From positions 5,890,001-5,954,000 of the forward strand of contig NC_064678.1 of assembly GCF_023278565.1 (NCBI RefSeq): 64,000 nucleotides of DNA. Reading direction: 5' to 3'. Under the pieces are notes generated by a model, which saw nothing but the letters and a program-made list of their open reading frames with translations, made no database searches and was not told the origin of the DNA. Shown one piece after another: positions 34,393-46,483 of the stretch. This stretch comes from Colletotrichum lupini (taxonomy: Eukaryota > Ascomycota > Sordariomycetes > Glomerellales > Glomerellaceae). The stretch's first letter is position 1. Each line of letters starts with the position of its first letter. A program made the position numbers and the translations under genes.

Positions 34393-35103
34393 ATGGCAGA
34401 AGCCTTCGGTCTTGTGGCGAGCGTCTTCGCAACTATTCAGATCGCGGATAGAGTAGTATCAATCTGCAAGGACTACATCGAGAACGTCCGGGATGCACCC
34501 TCCGATCTACGCACGATCCTCGTCGAATGTTCCTCGGTGGGGGCAGTCTTGCAGAACGTCGAGTTCCTCCTCAAATTCGAAGAACCATACTCGGCTTTGC
34601 GAAAAGCTTTGGACGGAGATGCAGGGCCTGTTGCAGAATGCCATGGCGCCATCGAACAGCTAGAGAAGTTGATCGCCTCTGACCAAAACCAGGCACAAGG
34701 GCCCACTGATTCGAAGAGAAAGAAAGTGCAGGTCACTCTGAGGAACTTGGCATGGCCGTTGAAGGAGACGAAGGCCAAAAAACAGCTCCAAGACGTTGCA
34801 CGGTGCAAAAATACAATCAGTCTCGCTTTGACCGCAACATCCAGGTAAGTGAAAATGCTGTGTCTTATATGAAAACCACGGGTAGCCCGCAAGATTTCTA
34901 AGACCTGTCTTCCCCTAGTCATGACATCAAGCTCATACGCGAGGGAACTTCACGCATCCAGCAAGTTCTGACTGGTATGTTCCACTCGACCTCTTAAGCG
35001 ATGGCCACTGTTACCATACTGATCGTCACATTAATGGTTAGAAAACCAACGAAACGATGTGTACAAGTGGCTCAGACATACTGACCCGTCATCAATTCAC
35101 TAC
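34393..35103 (+). pseudogene. 5' part of a STAND (HeLo-like/NACHT) gene, split by a copia element
   Basis: Three exons are visible: 34393-34844, 34919-34974 and 35042-35103 (donors GTAAGT and GTATGT; acceptors TAG and TAG). The N-terminus MAEAFGLVASVFATIQIADR...LRTILVECSSVGAVLQNVEFLL fits the fungal N-terminal helical domain of STAND proteins (Helo_like_N, PF17111). Exon 3 ends in NQRNDVYKWLRHTDPSSIHY, the linker that usually precedes a NACHT domain, and is cut at 35103 by the LTR. ACTAC at 35099-35103 is the target duplication. The frame continues without a shift at 42023. Known relatives act as intracellular sensors in heterokaryon incompatibility and immunity-like cell death. As it stands, the transcript would run into the retroelement and lose the NTPase. 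Confidence 0.86.
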
Positions 35104-35328
35104 TGTTGGATTACGAGGCAGAAAAGGGGCCCTATTAGGTAGTTAGGTAGGGGTGGTAGGTAGGCAGTCTGGGCCCGTGCAGACGGACCCTTCCACCTAC
35201 CTATACCCACTAAGGGACCGCGGGCTCTACCCACGATCTTCCCCTCCTATACACACGCAATAGACCTATATTAACCTATTAACCTAGTTACGACTAAAAG
35301 GTCTAACCTATTTATATATATACTAATA
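35104..35328 (+). repeat. 5' LTR of the second-family copia element
   Basis: The 225-bp LTR pairs with 41793-42017. Its outer 5' half is well preserved and its inner 3' half is RIP-mutated (TATACTAATA for GTATACCAACA). Confidence 0.93.
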
Positions 35329-38300
35329 CTAATTAATAGTTAAATTATATATATATTTCTACCGTAAGTTAGTAAGGATATAACCGTAAAAGAGATAGCC
35401 TCGACCTACCTCGCTAGCTATTCTAACTTATTAACTTAGTTCTATCTATTTAATTAATAATAAGCGGCCTAGTCTATACTACCTTAGCTCTTTTTTATTA
35501 CCGCTAGCTAATAACTAATTAACTAATTATAAGCCGTTAAGAGCGCGCTTTATTATATACGATTTCTTTTATTAAAACTACTACTACGAAAGGATTAACT
35601 ACTTTATTACTATTATTAACCTCGCTTTTACTATTAATATTATCTCCACTAGCCTTATTACTATTACTAACTTTCCTCTAATCGAACCGCTCGTAAAGGA
35701 ATTTATTTTAAATATATTATAACTAAGTACTACTTTAAACTAATAATAAACAAGAGGAGATTAATTATTAAGAAATTAATCTAACGATCGCTAGTATATT
35801 AGCGCTTAGTAATAATAAGACTTTTAAAATTATAAATACGTTAATAATAAATCTCTTATTAATAATAAAGTATTCTAAGATACTAAGGAAAAGAAAAGAT
35901 CTCGATAGTAATAGTAATAGGGATCTATTTTATATTACTAATAAATCTACCTCTTTTTAACCTAATAGAAGCTCCGAGACTAAATTAGTAAAATAAAGTA
36001 TAAGAAGTACTAAAAGGAATTACTAATTAGTAGCTAACGGAATCCTCTATTTATTATTAAAAGTATAATTATAAAAGGCCTTTCTTCTCTTTCTACGACC
36101 TTTTACTAACCTTAGTAACCTTCTATTTATATATCTTATTAAAAGAGTAGAATTTTTTAATTAATAAGAATAGCCCGCTTACTATTATTAAAACGATCGC
36201 TACGACCGACCTATTACTCCTTTTAACCTAACTAATATTATATTATAATTATAATATAACGATTATATCCTATAGTAATTTTTTATTATATAACTTATTT
36301 CGTAAATATATTATAATAACCGCTAGCCTTAGTAATAAGTAAGAAGGGTCTAACGATTAGTTAATATTATTTCTAGCCTATTTATACTCTTAAATTACGG
36401 AACTATACCTAATTCTAATTCGCTAATAAGACTACGTTAACTTAACTTAATAAGGCTTATTTAATATTATACCTACCCTTATAAATAATAAAAAGCTTAA
36501 TACTTTTATCCTCTATATAATAAAATACTACTATCGAGACGGCCTAACGGGCAAGGAGCTATAGAAGGACTTTAAAACCGACTTTTAAAACTAAGAAATA
36601 AGGGACTTTTTAAAAATAAAAAGTGCAATTCTTAGGAAACTAAGAGACTTCTTTATAAATAATAGTATTAATTTAATAATTAAAAATCGTAGTTAAATAA
36701 TAAAAAAGATCGCTAATACCCTTAATACTTAATACTTCCCTACCTAAACTTCTAAGGAGATCGTAGCTTATTATAACTATATTAAATACTTTAATATATT
36801 ATACTACGATTTTTACTTTTTTTACTTACTACTCCCGTAGTTAATAAATACTAACGATCTTATTTAATAAGCTAGAGAAATAGTAAGGGAATCCGTATAA
36901 CCCTAACTTACTTAATCTTAGTAATTAAAATTCCGACCTTAGCCTTATTATTAACCGACCGACCTACTACCTCTTTAAGAAGAAGAGGAGAAAGAATTAG
37001 AGAATAAAGTTATTATTACTTAATAATAAAATCTACCCCATTAAATACTATACTTTAATATAAAAACTAAAAATAATATTATACCTAATACTTACTAATT
37101 AATTAACCTTACTAAGCTTTATAATAATAAGAATAAGTATAATAATAAGAAGTACGATATTTTTAGTAAAAAGCTTCGGATCTTTAAAGTACTATACTAA
37201 CGGGCGGGAATTAGCGGACGATACTATTCTAGTACTTTCCTAAATATGCTTAAAAGAAGGGCGTTAACCTTTTACTTTAACTAACTTAATAGTACTTCTA
37301 ACCCGCTTAGCTTCGATATAATATATTAGAGGACCTAGGAATACTTCGAGCTATTTACGAGCTATTAAAACTACCTCGCTAAGCTCTATAACCTTTATTA
37401 ATACTCTATAGTTTATGAGAACCTAGGTAAGTCGAATTAATAAATTTTATAAGCACTAATTAACTATATTATAATCCTTTATAAAGCGCTAGCTACTTAA
37501 GGATCTATTTTTAATATAACTAACTAACTCTTTTATTACGTAAATAATATACTAAAATATAAACTTACTATACTTAACTTAGTACCTATATTTATTAGTA
37601 TTTATTACTAGCTTAGTAATTTAATTAATATTATAAAAAGAGAGCATAACCGTAGTAAGTAGTAATAGTATTTCTAAAATAGTACTTATAATAAAGAGGT
37701 CCCCGCTACTTACTAAACTAACCGTACTTCCGGTAGTTTTAATAAAAAGACCCGATTTAATAAATAGAATTAACGCGGCCGCGGTACTATTAATAAAAAA
37801 TATTTCGTTTATTATAAAACCGGCTATTAATTAACTAAGCACTTAGAGGAAGAGCGACGTTAGGTATATAAAAAGTATAAAAATAGTAAGGAAAGAAATA
37901 AGAGATCTATACCGAGCTTATACTTATAGTTCTTTGCTTTTTATAAAGGAACCGCCCTTATTAATAATAACAACGATAATAATACTATAATCTAATACTT
38001 TAATAGCCTCGACTTTAACTATAAAGATAACTACGAGGACGAAGTCTAAATCTTAATAATATACTTTATAACTACTACTAATAATAGAACCCTTATAAAT
38101 ATCCTTACTACCTAAGTAATAGAGCATAGCTTTACTAATACTACCTTTATTAATAAGTTAACTAAGCCTATAGAACTAGTAACTTCCTTCTCGTTAAATA
38201 GGAAGTACTTATTAGGGGACTTTTAAAGTATTATACCTAATACTAGTATTACGGAATTCTTAACTATAGGCTACCCTTAACTCCTCGTATTATAGTAGTG

Positions 38301-41300
38301 ACGACCCGAAGTTATTCTTAATATTTCTAGAGCTAGCGAGGTAGGTATTCGATTTAGTAATAATAAACCCGTAAAGTTATTAAAATCTATAGTTATTAGT
38401 ACCCTATTTAGTAATATTACTTTTTACGTTTTACTAACTAATACTCCTTTTTTATACTACCTAAGGGATATAAATAAGCTAGGAGTATACTTTAATAATA
38501 TTAATAACCTACTAGTTAAGGGAGATATTATAATACTTATTATTTATAAATAGGGATACCCTTAGCTTTTGCTCCTTAATAATAAGAAAGCTATTACTAA
38601 TTACCTAATAGAGGGCGAATTGCGCTACTTATATTAGCGCTTTAGCTACCCTTTAGTTCCTCGTTTCTTAAAGCTATTCTAGTAGTTTAGTAATAATATA
38701 GAAATCGTAGCCCTCGAGAAGCTTATAAAGATTTACTAATAATACTAACTTAACGCTACTACCCCTAGCCGATTTAAATTTACTTTACGAAATAATTACG
38801 ATTTTAATTATAAAGTCGTAATTAACGTAATATACTTAATGGATTATAAAAGTACTAACTAACTAGTACTCTACGTCGTTAATACTATTACTTCTTTTTA
38901 AGTAATAAGGTTCCTTACGGATATAATTACGAAGTATATATAAGAGGCTCTTTAGCTATATTAAATCGACGTTTACCTCGGTCCGCCGGACTAGATTATT
39001 ATAAATATTAATAAGAACTTTAGCGCCGTAAAGTTTAAATCTTTTACTAAATCTATATTTATTAAAGTTAAGGAAGTACCCGTTAAAGCTTATAATAATA
39101 TTAATAAGGCTAAGAAATACTACGCAGTACTTAAAAAAGTATATAATATCATTTAAAATAAGTACCTATTGATAAGCGCGGAGGCTATACTTTAGGCCGT
39201 AATTAAAGTAGTTAACGATATAGTTAGCCTAAATAGCCTCGTTCTTATACTCCTCGTTTTCGGAGCTTTTTTGTATACTTTTAATAAATCTTTACTATTA
39301 CTAGACATTACTTAATATATAAAAGTAATTAAAAAAGTAATAAGGGAAGTCCGTAAACTTTATATTAATAAGTAAATAAGCGAGGTACTAGCTATTTAAA
39401 ACGGACTAAATATCTCCTATACTATTAATCTATTATTATAATTAGATATTAAAGTCTAGCGAGAAGGTAAGGGATAAAAAGGCCTATTTAAGCTCGTTTT
39501 AATAAATAGTACTACTTATATAATAGAATTACCTTACGGCCTAATAAGCTTCTAAGCTACTATAATTAAACCCTAGTACTTAGAAAAGGTCGACCCCGAG
39601 CCGCCGGCTATAATAATAAAGCACGTCGACCGCTTATTAATCCCCGTAATTAACTAGCTAATTAATAATAGCGCCGCTATAAATAAAGTCCTTAATTAAA
39701 TTATTATCGTAGTTAATAACGACCCTTTATTATAAAGTAAAAAGATTAAAAGAATATTAATATAGCGTAGCTATAGTAATACTTTTATAACTATGACTTA
39801 TTTTATATTTAAAAAAGAGGTAAATCTTAAGCTAGTTACTAAGCTCCGTAATAAGGGTATTATTACTACTCTAAGAGCACCTTTTATAAAATCTATTAAT
39901 AAGGAGCTTTTAGGATTAATAAAGAGAGGGGTAATTAAATTCGTTTAACTTAGCCTTAAATATAAGGATATAAAAATATTTAAGTCTCGATTCTTTAACG
40001 AGATTAAGAACCTAGGACTTAACCTTATTAAAAAGTCTTACTTAGTTATATAAAAGTATAATAACGAGGAGAAAAAGGAGATCCTTACGTAGTTATTAAT
40101 AATTTAAAAAACTAATTAATATCTAATCCTCGCCCTAGCTCTAACCCTAATCTAAGAAGGCTACGTTATTTAGTTACGAGATATTACCTAAGTATATATA
40201 TAATTAAGCTAACCTCTTTATTATAAAGTTTTTACTTAATTACTAGCTCGGATCCGTTATTTATACCCTAAGGGTACTATTTTATACGTTATATAACTAT
40301 TATATAGTCTCGTAAAATCTAATACTTATTAATAAGTAATATATAATAAGTATTATTTAAAAATACTCTAGATAATAATATTTACGTTTAATCTATACTT
40401 ATTAATCTCGATAAGAGAAAGCGGATTATTCGGTATTATTAATATATAGACCGATAATATTATTAAATTATTAAATAAGACTTTTAGTTAAAAAAAAGAA
40501 ACCGAGCTTAAGTATACTAAGCTACTAACTAAACTAAAGTAATAACTATCGGCTAACGAGCTACTTATTTTTAATAGCGGGATTATCTTATTAAAAAGTA
40601 TTAATATAATATTTAGATAGAAGAACTAAGGGAAGAAGCTTAAGTAAGTTAACCCCTCGGTATTAAATACTAAATAATAATTCGTTAAATAGCGAGCTCG
40701 AGGTGCTTATATTATATTAATTTATTAACTAAAGGTAGTTTTTAATACGTCGTTTATTACTTAATATTAAGTAGATCCGTCGTTTACTAATTATACTACG
40801 CTAAACTATTATATTAAATAATAAATAAATTACTTAAACTAAGGGCTTATATTTATATTATTAGATCTAACTATAACTAAACTCTTCGTTTTTATAAATA
40901 AGTTATTTATAAATAACGCTAATTATACCTTATAGCTAGGTTATATCGTTATTTTTATAAATAAAAAATAGACTAACGAGAGCTTTATAATTAATAGTAA
41001 TATTATTTACTATAGTTTTACGAAGAGCAAAAGGATTACTTAGAGCGTATTAATATTAAAAGTTTATAGAATAGTCGTAGGTATTAACGTCGCTTATACT
41101 ATCTTAACTACCCTAGACCTTATTACTAAATAACTCGACGTTCTAAAGATCCTTATTATAATTTATATAAATTTATATTTATTATATAAATACCTTGTTA
41201 AGCTAGGTATTACGAAAAAAAAGCGCTTTATAATAAATATTATAATATTTAAGTAATTATATAAACGCCGCGAGCTCTATAAAATTTATTAAATTAGCGG

Positions 41301-41792
41301 TAACGATAACCTAGCTAACGGGTTTATAAAGAGTATACTAAATAAGTCCTTCGAACGATTCGTTAGTAAAGGAATTATTATAGTTAAGATAGAAGGATAG
41401 GTAATACGTAATTAAAATAGTAATATATTATAAGTAATAAGTCGTTTAGTAAACGTATACGCCTCTTAGGCTTTAGTTTAAAAAGAAACGTACGTATTTA
41501 GGGCGTAGTTAAATTAATAAAAAGCTCTTTTTTAACTACGCTAAATTCGATAATTTCCGAGGAGTTTAGGTATATAAATTATGTATATTAGAGGATTAAG
41601 AAGTAATCGGAAGGAGGGGATATTAAAATTTCTATACGAATAATTATAATAGAAGCTATATTAAAATTTTAGTATATAGCTTTAAGCACTTCTAAATAAG
41701 GGATTAACTATAGATTTTACTACTAGTTTTTACTAGCGGGGGACCTAGCCCCTATTCTAGCCTTTTTTATTATAAAAGTAAAAGACTACTAA

Positions 41793-42017
41793 TATTGGAT
41801 TACGAGGTAAAAAAGGGGCCCTATTAGGTAGTTAGGTAGGGGTAGTAGGTAGGCAGTCTGGGCCCGTGCAGACGGACCCTTCCACCTACCTATACTTACT
41901 AAGGGACCGCGGGCTCTGCCTACGATCTTCCCCTCCTACACACACGCAATAGACCTATACTGACCTATTGACCTAGTCGCGACCAAAAGGTCTGACCTGC
42001 CTACGTGTATACCAACA
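41793..42017 (+). repeat. 3' LTR of the second-family copia element
   Basis: The 225-bp LTR has a mutated inner start (TATTGG for TGTTGG) and a nearly intact outer end (CTACGTGTATACCAACA). Confidence 0.93.
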
Positions 42018-42022
42018 ACTAC

Positions 42023-44295
42023 CGAGCTTGCACAAATCACGAACCTGGAACGTGCGAATGGATGTCACGTACTCCAGAGTGGGCCCAGTTCAGTCAAGGA
42101 GATGTACGATGCCTGTGGATTCATGGCATCCCGGGAGCCGGCAAAACTATCTTGGCTTCACAACTCGCTGAGAAAATCGAAGAGAATTGCCGACAGTCTA
42201 CTTCAAGTGACTCTGTGTCGATTGGAATTCACTACTACTGCTACTTTGGGCACAATCAGGACGAGTCAGCTCCATTTTTGAGATGGGTCCTTGAGCGTAT
42301 GTGTAGGAAGGTAGATCAGGTCCCAGACCATCTTTGGACAATGTTCAAGGATGGCAAGGATCCTAGCCTCAGCGACCTGCTCACTGCTCTTGAGGCTGTC
42401 TCACGCTACTTCAGCGGTGTTCACATCACGATTGACGCTGTTGACGAAAGCAGTCCCCGAGAAGAGCTTCTCAAGGTCTTGCGAGATCTCGCCACCGACT
42501 TGAGATTCTCAAACATCCGCCTCCTGGTAACGAGTCGCGAATATCTGGACATCGAAAAAGTCATGGAAGAGGTTTCGACGGAAATTTCTATGAGAAACGA
42601 GTACCTCGATGCTGATATTCGTCTGTATACTGAATCTCGACTCGCTACCAACGACAAGTTGAAGGACTGGACAGAAGATGTACGCCAAGAGGCTCTAGAG
42701 GCCTTGTGTATTGGCGCAAAAGGAATGTAAGTATGTCACTTACAACCGCTAACGTCTATGCGAGACTAATCGCGCCGCAGGTTTCGTTGGATCGTGTGCC
42801 AGCTCGATTCTTTGCGACGAATCAAAGGGAGTAAGGCAGCTATCATGAACGAACTAAGAAATCCTCCAAAAACCCTCGATGAAGCATACGACAGAATTTT
42901 CGAGACCATGCCCGAAGAAGATCTTCAAATTGTGGTTTCGGCCCTTGATTGGATCTGCTTCAACAACAAAGTTTTTGGGCGCGACTGGATCGACTCCAAC
43001 GTATTGATAGAGGCAATCCAAAAAGACTTGTCACGGCAAAGCCGGTGTGCAAAAGACTACCGCTACGATGTCGAATTTCTTCGCGAATTATGCGGCTGTC
43101 TCATAACTGTCACGGCAGATGTCGAATTTGACTTTTGTGGCGGATTAGAAATCTCATTCTCGCATTACACTGTCATGGAATATTTGGCCACGTCGATCGG
43201 TTTTAGTCCTGAATGCTGTTTTCGCCTTGACAAGTCCACAGCCCTAAGCGAACGAGCAAGCATTATTTCCTCGGAAGCATTTCAGTACAAGATCGGCGAG
43301 ACAAGGACTCTTGAGAACCATCGAACTTCTCCGACCCTCACATGGCAGTTCGACTTTGGAACGTATTGCAGTCTCGCAGTCATGAAAATGATTCGTGATT
43401 GTGAAGACGTTCTCCTACAGAATGAGGAACTTGCTATCATGCTTACGACTTCACACCACTCAAGAACACATCCTTTTGACACGATTCATAATATGGAACT
43501 CATAGAAGACGGGGAACCAGTCGTGGAAATATTCCTTGGTTGGCCTTCGGATATAGTATTCTATGCACCACCGCAGCCTGAGGTTCGCATTTGATCGGCT
43601 TCTTGTACCTGCAAGCTTTCAAGCTAGCGGACTCCATGCTACGCAAAGAGGGTTGTGCAGGGAATCTCTTGCAGACTATAGTACACATGGGTTACCGATT
43701 TGATTTTGAGGAGTCGATACAAAATTTCCATCTTCCTCTTATGAGTTTTCTTGCGGCCACTGGTTCGGAAAGCTTCATGGGTGAAGCATTGCACCACCTC
43801 TTAACGAACTGGCACGAAGCTATCGACTTTCGCTGTCTTCTCCTGGACTTCGTTGCTTTACATGGCCATGAGGAGTATAGAGAATACCCCTTATCCGCGC
43901 TTCCAGCCTGCATTGAGATGTGCAGACTTGAGGAACTGCTAGATCTGGGTGCGGAAACAGATGCATCAGACTTTGTAGTCACGCCACTGCAAGTCGCCGT
44001 CGCTTGTTTGGATCAGGACGGAGTGGTAATTCTGCTCGAGGGCGGAGCGAATCCAGACGCTAGAGGGAATCCAGCTGCAATGAATCGGCCAGAGCATACT
44101 ATATTACGTGCGTGCGATTATCTCAGTGGTATGACCCCACTCCAAATATGTCGATATAAGACCCAAAAGCCATGTCTAAAGGCTTTACTCGACTGTGGAG
44201 GAATTTTTCAGGGATTCGTCAACGACCGCCTGGAAAACATCGAGGAGATCTCGGGCCGAATCGAGGCTATGCTACTCAAATACGGTGCTACATAA
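42023..44295 (+). pseudogene. 3' part of the split STAND gene: NACHT NTPase and ankyrin-like C-terminus
   Basis: The frame resumes as RACTNHEPGTCEWMSRTPEW, followed by the Walker A motif GIPGAGKT (42125-42148) and Walker B VHITIDAVDES (about 42420-42450). The first exon runs to 42726 (GTAAGT), with an acceptor at 42780. The next exon continues through the NACHT-associated helical region (LDEAYDRIFETMPEED and SHYTVMEYLATS) to PPQPEVRI and a TGA at 43592-43594. From 43582 a second frame stays open to TAA at 44293-44295 (FLYLQAFKLADSML, then ankyrin-like PLQVAVACLDQDGVVILLEGGANPDARG and TPLQICRYKTQKPCLKALLDCGG). The switch needs either a short intron with a poor donor (43536-43582) or a frameshift. 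NACHT plus ankyrin-like repeats is a standard fungal sensor layout. Not RIP-mutated. Confidence 0.85.
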
Positions 44296-44373
44296 GCCAA
44301 GTTCAGCTCCAACTTGATGGGTGACATCCATATTGGTTGACGAACTTGATGATGGCAGATACTCTTGACTCCC

Positions 44374-45924
44374 TTAGTAAACACCCGGCAAAATCTTCCA
44401 TCTAACTACATTCTTATACTTCTCCCAGTCCTCGCCATACTTGTCCGAGCAAGCAACATCGTCCCGCCCTTCGCGATGAATAAGCAGGATGGCAAAGTAC
44501 AGCACGTAAAAGTACGTAAAGATCATGCCCCAGCCACGAGCAGCGCCCTGAACGACCTCACGACCGTCAAGCATTGTAATAGCACCAGACACAGCGCTGC
44601 CAGCAGTGAGGATCTGGTAACCAGAAACGGCAGTCGGCAAGCTGAACGGCGAAGCCTGAAGCCAGTCGCCAAAATAGTTGATATGACGAGACCTGCCCCA
44701 CCATCCACCAGTAAGCAGCCTAGTACCGCGTTTCGTCTGGATGAAGGGCAAATCTTTGACGCTCGGGTGATCAGGCTGCGTGCGGAAGACCTTCTTCTGG
44801 TTGTTCGCAGAGCGGAAGATATACAGGCCAGTCGCGAAGACGGCAAAGATGCTGGCGACGCCAGCCCAGCCGAGGTGGACGGGGTAGACGGAGAGGTAGC
44901 GGGTCTGGGTGGAGTAGAGGAAGGGCACCCAGACGATGTCACCGAACGTCAGCATGAAGCCCAGGCCATCGGTGGTGATATCCATCATGGTGAGCAAGCC
45001 GGCCTCCATGAACTGGCCCTCGAGGACATAGTAGCCCTGCACGGCGGTGGTGAGAAGGATGCTGTCGGAGAGGTAGCCGTATGTGCGGTACTGCTTTGCG
45101 CAGAAGGCAAGGTTGAGGATGACCCAGCCGGTGAGACCGGGGCGCATCTCCAGCCAGGCTTTGAGGTCAACCTCGCCGAATAAGGGCAGGGTGATGCGGG
45201 GGTTCAGTTCGCGGCCGATGTAGATGTCGTAGATGAGGCTGCCGGTGTTGCCGCCGACGGCCAGCTCACGTAGCTCTGGGTTGCCGGGTTTCACGCTGAA
45301 GCTGGCGACGTAGACGTAGACGGTGATGATGTAGGCGAGGATGGTGTTGGCGGTCAGGAGCTGGAGATAGTTGTCTGAGATGTAGGTCCAGACGACGAAG
45401 TCGGCGCCTTGGAGGTAGGTGCCGATAGCCAGGCCGGCGAGCTGGAAGACTGTGGCGTTGAAAGCTGTTCTCGGGTTAGAAAAAATCATCGAGTCTTTGA
45501 GTTGAGAGAACTTACAGTTGAAGCGGTACTTCAATGGGCGACCAGATTGAACCAACTTGGTACCGAGCATCTCTTGAGCAGGAAGAACGCGGTACAAAAA
45601 CAAGCTCACAAAGTAGTAGACGATGCTCCAGCCGAAAGCTTCCCAGCTACAGAAGCCCCAAATTCCATCGGCGGGCCATGGCGTCTCGAGCCTGAGCTTC
45701 TCCAAGGTCAAAGTGCGAGGGCTCAAGGTGGACGGCGCAGGACATCCGGTCTTGTCATTGCAGACGAAGAAGAAGGTCCACAAGAGGACGGGAAGTCCAA
45801 AGACGATGGCAAAGGCGCCGGGACTGGGTGAACATCAAAAAGTCAGCGATTGGGTATGAGAAGTGGCTGTAGAACGCGGAACTTACGGGCCTCCAAACTC
45901 ATAGTTGTGCTTCTTTGGAGCCAT
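44374..45924 (-). CDS. ERG24: Delta(14)-sterol reductase (C-14 sterol reductase)
   Basis: The model has three exons: 45924-45887, 45823-45516 and 45464-44374 (GTAAGT donors, CAG acceptors), giving 478 residues. The short first exon encodes MAPKKHNYEFGG, the usual start of filamentous-fungal Erg24, and exon 2 continues AFAIVFGLPVLLWTFFFVCN. Family hallmarks are GDIVWVPFLYSTQTRYL and LLTGGWWGRSRHINYFGDWL, with HREGRDDVACSDKYGEDW near the C-terminus. About eight or more membrane segments are predicted. The enzyme uses NADPH to reduce the C14=C15 double bond made by Erg11 during ergosterol synthesis in the endoplasmic reticulum; it is the target of morpholine fungicides. Erg4 (C-24(28) reductase) shares the fold, but the N-terminus and internal spacing favour Erg24. 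It is tail-to-tail with the STAND gene, 78 bp apart. Confidence 0.92.
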
Positions 45925-46483
45925 GGTTGTTTAGAATTGTCCCTGACTCAGCACGATGAATTTTATCAGTGTTGACCCGTACTAGAGAGATAGATATCTC
46001 AGCTGGCTTCAGAATAAAGAGTGAAACGCCGGCTTCCACTTGACGTGACGCGGTGGTATGGGGAGAGCGATCACAACACGCGTCTTGAGGATACCCCTTT
46101 CTGTTGGGGCAGCACAGCACCAATCAGCAGAAATTTGCGGCGTGGGTCGAGCTTCCAGCTGCAATTTCCAGTTGCCGAGGCGCTAATCCTCGGTGGGCGA
46201 CGCCGAGCCCTCCCATGCTCCGGTGCCAATCAGTCCCACTTCCCCGGTGCCCGTGTTTTCCGGGATGCCCTCATTTTCGGGCCCGGAATACACATGTGTT
46301 GAATGCAAGGAGTCTCAATGAGCAGTTCAATTGTTTTTCAAAAGGTGAGATCAGGGCTCAGTAGACATTATCTTCATTACTCATAAGCTAACTCAACCAA
46401 TGTGTTGGCTACATCTACATCCACCGTGACCGCGACGCTGCTACATCTAATAGGCGGTTTCTTCACCATTGGCTCAACAGCAC
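45925..46483. promoter_or_regulatory. Sterol reductase upstream region
   Basis: This 559-bp stretch lies between the sterol reductase start and the aminopeptidase stop. It includes two CCAAT boxes on the plus strand (about 46120 and 46227). No sterol-response element could be assigned with confidence. Confidence 0.45.

Larger units (their letters stand above)
35104..42017 (+). mobile_element. Ty1/copia LTR retrotransposon of a second family, RIP-degraded
   Basis: This 6914-bp element has 225-bp LTRs at 35104-35328 and 41793-42017 and a perfect duplication ACTAC (35099-35103 and 42018-42022). The LTR begins TGTTGGATTACGAGG and ends GTATACCAACA. The plus strand retains, in order, a gag zinc-knuckle-like stretch (about 37800-37860, C-x2-C...KTG..STKH type), an integrase block (about 38760-38940, ending VDT-TSFQ), and reverse transcriptase from about 39820 (EIKN...KSRLV and ITQAYVQ-like blocks, then a QTDD-like active-site block near 40440). 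RNase H follows at about 40860-41110 (LGYIVIFINK, KSKRITQSVL). This order defines copia. All frames carry TAA/TAG. The outer half of the right LTR is much less mutated than the left LTR. Confidence 0.95.

Noticed and set aside
44365..45183. Long plus-strand open frame opposite the sterol reductase
   Set aside because: It is a shadow of the GC-rich coding strand. The minus-strand reading has clear sterol reductase motifs.
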